A DNA stretch of 9,220 nt from JBFWNZ01 sp050250795 (GTDB taxonomy: Bacteria; Pseudomonadota; Alphaproteobacteria; UBA8366). The position numbers and the translations under genes were made by a program. The stretch is from NCBI GenBank assembly GCA_050250795.1, contig JBFWNZ010000142.1:1-9220 (forward strand), given 5' to 3'. The number at the start of each line of letters is the position of its first letter. Position 1 is the first letter of the stretch. The notes beneath the pieces were generated by a model. It searched no databases. It was not told the DNA's origin and was given only the letters and a program-made list of their open reading frames with translations. Positions 5,697 to 9,220 of this stretch are shown here, one piece after another.

Positions 5697-6127
5697 TGCC
5701 TTTGGGCGTCGGGCAAGTCCTCCGCGCCGGGGCCGAGCGGCTGGCCGTAGGAGAACTCGACCGCACGCCCGTCGGGGTCGCGCACGCCGCAGTAATAGCC
5801 GACCGGAAAAGCCTCCTGCCGCGGCTCCCACATCAGGCATCCGGCCTTGCGCGCCGCCTGTGCCACGGCGTCCACGGCCGCGCGGCTGTCGAGTGCGAAG
5901 CCGAGATGCGAGAAGTCGGCGTCCGCCTGCGCGGCGCCGGGCCCGCCCGGCAGCAGGACGAAGATGAACTCCCGTTCGCGGCCGGGTTCCGCCATCCAGA
6001 CGACGCGATGCCCGGCATCCTCGCCGCGCTCATGCACGATCCGCATGCCGCAGACCTCGCGATAGAAGGCGATGCAGGCATCCAGGTCGCGGACATGCAG
6101 GGCGAGATGCGTCAGGGCGGGCGTCAT
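5681..6127 (-). CDS. VOC-fold (glyoxalase/bleomycin-resistance) protein
   Basis: This is a single vicinal-oxygen-chelate protein of 148 residues, probably a cytoplasmic metal-dependent lyase, isomerase or dioxygenase relative, or a binding protein. Two beta-alpha-beta-beta-beta modules are visible. THLALHVRDLDACIAFYREV at 6-25 opens module one, and SHLGFALDSRAAVDAVAQAA at 73-92 opens module two, which closes with VRDPDGRAVEFSYG at 115-128. The four standard metal positions appear intact: His7, Glu53, His74 and Glu124, as in glyoxalase I. The substrate is not readable. Methylmalonyl-CoA epimerase was considered because meaB is nearby, but its typical N-terminal signature is absent. The ATG start overlaps the stop of the acetyltransferase gene (ATGA), so the two are translationally coupled. 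The last dozen codons overlap the operator-like array. Confidence 0.88.
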   Translation of the reverse strand: MTPALTHLALHVRDLDACIAFYREVCGMRIVHERGEDAGHRVVWMAEPGREREFIFVLLPGGPGAAQADADFSHLGFALDSRAAVDAVAQAARKAGCLMWEPRQEAFPVGYYCGVRDPDGRAVEFSYGQPLGPGAEDLPDAQRHQDGA

Positions 6128-6741
6128 GAGCCTGAAACTGGGGCGTCGCCGGCCGCGGGCAAGCCGTCCGGCCCGAGAAGCTTCGCCATCAGGAACTCGT
6201 CCATATCCCGCTCGCCGATCCGGAGCGAATGCCGCTTGGTTCCTTCGAGCGAAAATCCGGCCTGGCGATAAAGAGCCTGGGCGGCAAGATTATGCGTCAT
6301 CACCGACAGTTCCAGGCGGTGGATGCCGGTGCGTCGCGCGAACGCCTCTGCGGCGGCCAGAAGGCGGGCGCCGATGCCGCGCCGCCAGTGGCTGCGCAGC
6401 ACGCCAAGGCCGAGGGTTGCCGCATGCCGGTTGCGCCGCGTCTGGCCGCCCATCACCACGACCTCGCCCACCGGTGTCCGTCCATCCCAGGCGTTCAGCA
6501 GAAGATGGCCCCGAAGGCGTGCGAAGGTCTGGATGATCTGCCGCATCTCTTCGACCGATCCCGCCCGCTCCCCCGGACCGCGGGCCAGGAAATCGGTTTC
6601 CGACAGCAAGGTCTCGCCGAAGGCGAGCAGAGCGGCGGCATCCGACGCACGGGCCTCGCGCAGCGTTATCTCCGCCGCCGGTCCGCCGGGGCCGCCGGGC
6701 GTCGCAAAGGTGTGCATTGCGGCCATTCCCGGTATCGACAC
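6124..6741 (-). CDS. GNAT family N-acetyltransferase
   Basis: This is a GCN5-related acetyltransferase that uses acetyl-CoA; its acceptor is unknown. From GTG 6741 it has 205 residues. The fold starts at about residue 25 (ITLREARASDAAALLAF). GEVVVMGG lies at 92-99. The acetyl-CoA pyrophosphate loop is WRRGIGARLL at 119-128 after LGLGVLRSH, and the late motif is LELSVMTHNLAAQALYRQAGF at 143-163, followed by EGTKRHSLRIGERDMDEFLMAK. The overall pattern resembles RimJ/RimL- or phosphinothricin-acetyltransferase-like GNATs. The start is uncertain: GTG 6741, ATG 6726 and ATG 6717 are all in frame before the Gly/Pro-rich linker, and the ATGs have GGGA upstream. Its stop overlaps the VOC start. It is divergent from the LysE-type gene across a 76-base gap. 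Confidence 0.9.
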   Translation of the reverse strand: MSIPGMAAMHTFATPGGPGGPAAEITLREARASDAAALLAFGETLLSETDFLARGPGERAGSVEEMRQIIQTFARLRGHLLLNAWDGRTPVGEVVVMGGQTRRNRHAATLGLGVLRSHWRRGIGARLLAAAEAFARRTGIHRLELSVMTHNLAAQALYRQAGFSLEGTKRHSLRIGERDMDEFLMAKLLGPDGLPAAGDAPVSGS

Positions 6742-6817
6742 GACACGGACAGTAGAAGCGGCAGCGATTGTGTGTAAAGTCGGGCCCGCAAGCGGATACC
6801 GTTACCGGGAGGTCGTC
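6742..6817. other. Divergent intergenic region between acetyltransferase and LysE-type gene
   Basis: This 76-base gap must hold promoters for both directions unless transcription starts inside the genes. TTTACACA on the minus strand (6772-6779) is the most AT-rich patch and could be part of a -10, but I see no paired -35 in either direction. No convincing operator dyad is visible. Confidence 0.4.
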
Positions 6818-6820
6818 ATC
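6812..6820 (+). promoter_or_regulatory. Shine-Dalgarno end and ATC start of the LysE-type gene
   Basis: GGGAGG (6807-6812) is followed by TCGTC and then ATC (6818-6820). The 5-base spacing is ideal. The only standard in-frame alternatives are GTG at 6770 (16 residues earlier, placing the GGGAGG inside the coding region) and TTG at 6830 (17 bases after the GGGAGG, too far). Confidence 0.5.
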
Positions 6821-7444
6821 GACGCGGCATTGTTCGGCAAGGCGCTCGTCATCGGGTTCTCGGTTGCGGCGCCGATCGGTCCCGTCGGTGTGCTGTGCTT
6901 TCGGCGTTCGGTGGAACGGGGCTGGCGTGCCGGTGTGGCCACCGGAATCGGGGCGGCATCGGCGGAGACGATCCATGCCGGCATCGCAGTCTTCGGCCTT
7001 GCGGCAGCCTTCGGGTCCGCGGCGTCCAATATCCCCTGGCTGGACCTGGTGTCCGGGCTGCTGCTGCTCGTTTTCGGCGTCTATATCGCGCTCTGCCAGA
7101 CCAAGACCCGGTCGACCGAGCGGCCTGTTCCCAGCTTCGGGCGGCATTTCGGCGACGGCTTGTCCGCTTTTGCCATTTCGGTGACGAATCCCCTGACGCC
7201 GATTGCCTTTGCCGCATTGTTCGCGGGGATCGGACTGGTCGGCCTCAATGGCGGCGTGGCCGATGGCGGGACGCGCGGCACCACCCTCGTGGGAGTATTC
7301 ATCGGGGCGTGGCTCTGGTTCGTCGCGCTGACCGCGGCGGCGACCGTGCTGCACCGCCGGCTCGATCCCTCCGCCATCCGCTGGATCAACCGGGTCTCGG
7401 GGGCGGCGGTCGCCCTCTTCGGGCTCTACCTGCTGATCGCCTGA
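6818..7444 (+). CDS. LysE/RhtB-type amino-acid exporter, apparent ATC start
   Basis: This is an inner-membrane protein of the LysE/RhtB (LysE superfamily) exporter class, about 208 residues, the normal length. Members export amino acids or related small molecules; the substrate cannot be read here. The N-terminal signature FSVAAPIGPVGVLCFRR lies at about 14-30, followed by ERGWRAGVATGIGAASAE with its spaced glycines. Later helices include LVSGLLLLVFGVYIALCQ at about 71-88, SFGRHFGDGLSAFAISVTNPLTPIA around the conserved NP, LVGVFIGAWLWFVALTAAATVL, and WINRVSGAAVALFGLYLLIA at the C-terminus. The frame is open far upstream only because of GC bias. Homology begins at DAALFGKALVIG, so I place the start at ATC 6818, which has an ideal ribosome site. 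The gene is divergent from the acetyltransferase, and its stop is 10 bases from the convergent coiled-coil gene. Confidence 0.87.
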   Translation: MDAALFGKALVIGFSVAAPIGPVGVLCFRRSVERGWRAGVATGIGAASAETIHAGIAVFGLAAAFGSAASNIPWLDLVSGLLLLVFGVYIALCQTKTRSTERPVPSFGRHFGDGLSAFAISVTNPLTPIAFAALFAGIGLVGLNGGVADGGTRGTTLVGVFIGAWLWFVALTAAATVLHRRLDPSAIRWINRVSGAAVALFGLYLLIA

Positions 7445-7454
7445 TCCGCTTGCC

Positions 7455-9220
7455 TTACGCCGCTTCCGGGTCCCGGCCCAGCGCGCTGCACAGCAACAGA
7501 TACAGCTTGCCCACATCGGCGGTCATGAAGGTGGAGTAGAGCAGCTTCTCCGGGTCCGCTGCGCGGCATTCGGACAGCACGCGCTCGAACTGTTCGACAT
7601 AGCGCAGCACATAGCGGCGCATGTCGTCGTCGCGTTTCATCCGGTCGGTCAGCTTGCCGGCGATGGCGCCCGGCCGGCCCCGCAGCAGGCTGCGGGTGAA
7701 GATGCCGCGGTCGCCTTTCACATAGCGTTTCCAATCCGCCTCGGGGATGTCCTCGTTGAGGATTCGGGTGAGGTCGATGGCGGTGGAATGCAGGTCCTCG
7801 ATGATGAAGCGTGCGGTCTTGAGGAACAGGTCGCGGCGGACGCTCAGATCCTGATCCTTGAGCGTCCGCGCCTGCTCCGCAGCGTCGGCCGAGGCTTCGG
7901 CAAGGACCGCTGCCTGCCGGTCGAAGCTGACGGCGGCCTGCTCCGTTCCGGCCACGGCGTCGCGGATCGTCGCATCCAGCATCTCGGCGGCGGCCCGCAT
8001 CTTGTCCGCGATGCCGTCCACGGTCCGCCCGGCCTCGGCGCTGACCGATGTCAGGGTTGAGACCTGACGGCCCAGCGCCGTCCCGGCCTCGTTCAACTGA
8101 CGCTGCGCGGCCCCGGAGACACCGTCCAGTTCGCGTGCATGCTGGCGCATGTTCTCGGTCAGCACCGACATGCGGATCACGGCATCCTCCGACACCTGCG
8201 TCACCGTGCCGGTCTCGCGGGCGAAGGCGTCGCTGACCAGTCCGACCCGCTCGCTGGCGTCGCGCGCGGCCTCGGCCAGAATCTCGGCCTGGCTGCGCAG
8301 CGCGTCGCGGTGGTCGTCCAGCTGCATGCCCGCCTGGACAGAGGCGCTGGTCATCCGCTCGCTCTGCTGGCGGAACCGTTCGCCCGCCTCGTCGATCAGC
8401 GTCACGGCCTGTCTGACCGCCAGATTCAGTCCCGACGCATCGCCGGAGAATGCGCTGCCGGCCGCGTCGATGCGGGCGCTGACGACATCCGCGGCGGCGG
8501 CAATCTGCTGCATCTGCCGTTCCAGCGTCTCGCCGATATCCGCGGCGCGGGCGCCGGCCTCGTCGGTGGCGGCGGACAGCGTGCTTTTGTGCCGGTCGAC
8601 CGCCGCCTGGACGGCGTTCGCTTGCTTGCCCAGCAGGTCTGCCAGCTCGGCCAGGGCCCGACTGTCGACGCGCAGGGTCTCGCGGATCTGCTGGGCGCTT
8701 TCGGTGGCCCGGCTCCGCGCCGCATTCAGCTCGTCGGTGTGCCGGCGCAGGGTGTCGCGGATGTCCCGCAACTGGGTTTCCGCATGGTCGGCCGCACCGC
8801 GCAGGTCGGCGGTCTGCTGGGCCAGAAGCTCGCCGATCGACCGTGCCTGCGCCGACGACCAGTCCGCCGTCTCACGCAAGGACTTTGCCTGGGTATGCAG
8901 CATGGTCGCGATCTTCCGGGCCTCGCCCACCGCGGGGTCGAGGGTCTCGCCCACCTGGCCGATGCCGGCCTCAATGGCGACCCGGATTTCGCTGGTGCGG
9001 GCCGTCAGCAACGCGTCGAGTTCGCGGGCGCGGCTGTCTGCCATCGTCGAGGCATCGGTCAGCGCGGTGGCCTGTTGTTGCAGCGCCCGGCGGATCGAAT
9101 CGGTGCGTGCGGAGACGATGTCCGTGGTCCGTGCCAGTTCCTCGGCCTCCCCGCGCAGCGCTGTGCCCAGGGTCTGCACCTGTGCCGTGGCGGCTTCGGC
9201 GGCGCGGGTCAGCAGCGTGG
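7455..9220 (-). CDS. Large apolipoprotein-like coiled-coil protein, C-terminal part (5' end outside window)
   Basis: The frame is open to the right edge, so at least 588 residues are present and the N-terminus is missing; the GTG at 9179 is internal. Two parts are visible. First comes a long, gap-free series of 25-residue helical repeats, rich in Ala, Gln, Arg, Asp and Glu and almost free of proline. It ends in a 131-residue C-terminal domain starting DLSVRRDLFLKTARFIIEDL. That domain is predicted helical, with VDLTRI-like and ILNEDIPEADWKRYVKGDRG segments and the ending ADVGKLYLLLCSALGRDPEA. From memory, large alphaproteobacterial proteins annotated apolipoprotein A1/A4/E-like or kinesin-like have this architecture, and one, GPR of Agrobacterium, forms a ring at the growth pole. 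Orthology is not shown. A scaffold or cell-envelope organising role is a guess. No signal or membrane segment is seen in this part. Confidence 0.85.
   Translation of the reverse strand, partial: TLLTRAAEAATAQVQTLGTALRGEAEELARTTDIVSARTDSIRRALQQQATALTDASTMADSRARELDALLTARTSEIRVAIEAGIGQVGETLDPAVGEARKIATMLHTQAKSLRETADWSSAQARSIGELLAQQTADLRGAADHAETQLRDIRDTLRRHTDELNAARSRATESAQQIRETLRVDSRALAELADLLGKQANAVQAAVDRHKSTLSAATDEAGARAADIGETLERQMQQIAAAADVVSARIDAAGSAFSGDASGLNLAVRQAVTLIDEAGERFRQQSERMTSASVQAGMQLDDHRDALRSQAEILAEAARDASERVGLVSDAFARETGTVTQVSEDAVIRMSVLTENMRQHARELDGVSGAAQRQLNEAGTALGRQVSTLTSVSAEAGRTVDGIADKMRAAAEMLDATIRDAVAGTEQAAVSFDRQAAVLAEASADAAEQARTLKDQDLSVRRDLFLKTARFIIEDLHSTAIDLTRILNEDIPEADWKRYVKGDRGIFTRSLLRGRPGAIAGKLTDRMKRDDDMRRYVLRYVEQFERVLSECRAADPEKLLYSTFMTADVGKLYLLLCSALGRDPEAA
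7851..9158 (-). repeat. Seventeen tandem 25-residue (75-bp) coding repeats
   Basis: Counting codons, repeat units begin at every 25th residue without a break from 9158 down to 7851, with one exception: unit 3 (8901-9008) is 36 residues, 25 plus 11. The units share a pattern: a large hydrophobic (L, F, M or V) at 1, often Q or H at 4, A/S/T at 5, L/I/M at 8, A/S at 12, A at 15, hydrophobic at 19 and 22, and often A at 25. The 4-3-4-3-4-3-4 spacing of core positions is that of a coiled coil with one stutter per repeat. DNA identity between units is low, so the repeat is old and kept at protein level. It probably continues beyond the window. Confidence 0.8.

Noticed and set aside
5622..5840. Upstream extension of the small 67-residue gene
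   Set aside because: It runs across the end of the VOC gene and gives Arg-rich nonsense-like sequence; ATG 5621 is the sensible start.
5681..6127. VOC protein as methylmalonyl-CoA epimerase partner of meaB
   Set aside because: The VOC metal ligands are there, but the epimerase-type N-terminal signature is not, and there is no mutase nearby.
6770..6817. GTG 6770 as the LysE-type start
   Set aside because: It would place GGGAGG inside the gene and add 16 residues (CKVGPASGYRYREVV and so on) unlike the family start. Not excluded, but less likely than ATC 6818.
6290..7516. 408-codon minus-strand open frame across the acetyltransferase and LysE-type genes
   Set aside because: Low-complexity Gly/Arg/Asp translation, in the wrong frame for the acetyltransferase and antisense to the exporter.
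7851..9158. 75-bp periodicity as a CRISPR array or DNA satellite
   Set aside because: The repeats are divergent at DNA level, lie in one reading frame and match a coiled-coil pattern, with no identical repeats or spacers.

Overview
The window looks like a chromosomal segment of a high-GC alphaproteobacterium, most like a Rhodospirillales relative. The evidence is GC-rich codon use, an alphaproteobacterial-type ribosomal protein L28, an aerobic-pathway CobT, a DUF2937 protein with its SQFPEF motif, and a giant apolipoprotein-like coiled-coil protein. Genes are packed tightly, there is no stretch over 300 bases without a gene, and I see no tRNA, rRNA, insertion sequence, CRISPR array or phage gene.

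Layout. The 3' part of cobT (cobaltochelatase) enters on the + strand and ends at 734. It converges with a long run of minus-strand genes. Read in their own direction these are: rpmB (4327-4037), then a strong hairpin, then yhhQ (3985-3191), tgt (3181-1988), upp (1916-1266) and a DUF2937 membrane protein (1251-739). A second minus-strand run lies to the right: a GNAT acetyltransferase (6741-6124), a VOC-fold protein (6127-5681), a 67-residue protein (5621-5418) and a MeaB/ArgK-type GTPase (5440-4415), closed by a likely terminator at 4361-4379. A LysE/RhtB-type exporter (6818-7444) is divergent from the acetyltransferase. It converges with the C-terminal 588 or so residues of a large coiled-coil protein (9220-7455) whose start lies outside the window.

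Themes. yhhQ and tgt are 9 bases apart and form a queuosine-precursor uptake plus tRNA-exchange pair. The Tgt is not of the ordinary preQ1 type: its substrate-loop, GSVSEEIK and ARHG signatures match my memory of the queuine-using chlamydial Tgt, so this may be a direct queuine-salvage unit. cobT and meaB both concern cobalamin, but no mutase or other cobalamin gene is visible.

Most notable observations: (1) the Chlamydia-like Tgt next to YhhQ; (2) two unrelated genes (DUF2937 and the LysE-type exporter) in which a good Shine-Dalgarno sequence is followed, exactly 5 bases later, by ATC where the family start is expected, with no good ATG/GTG/TTG alternative; (3) a strict 25-residue (75-bp) tandem repeat, 17 units with one 11-residue insertion, through the coiled-coil protein; (4) a three-half-site operator-like array (CATCTTGA / TCAAGATG / CATCTTGA) in front of the small protein-meaB pair.
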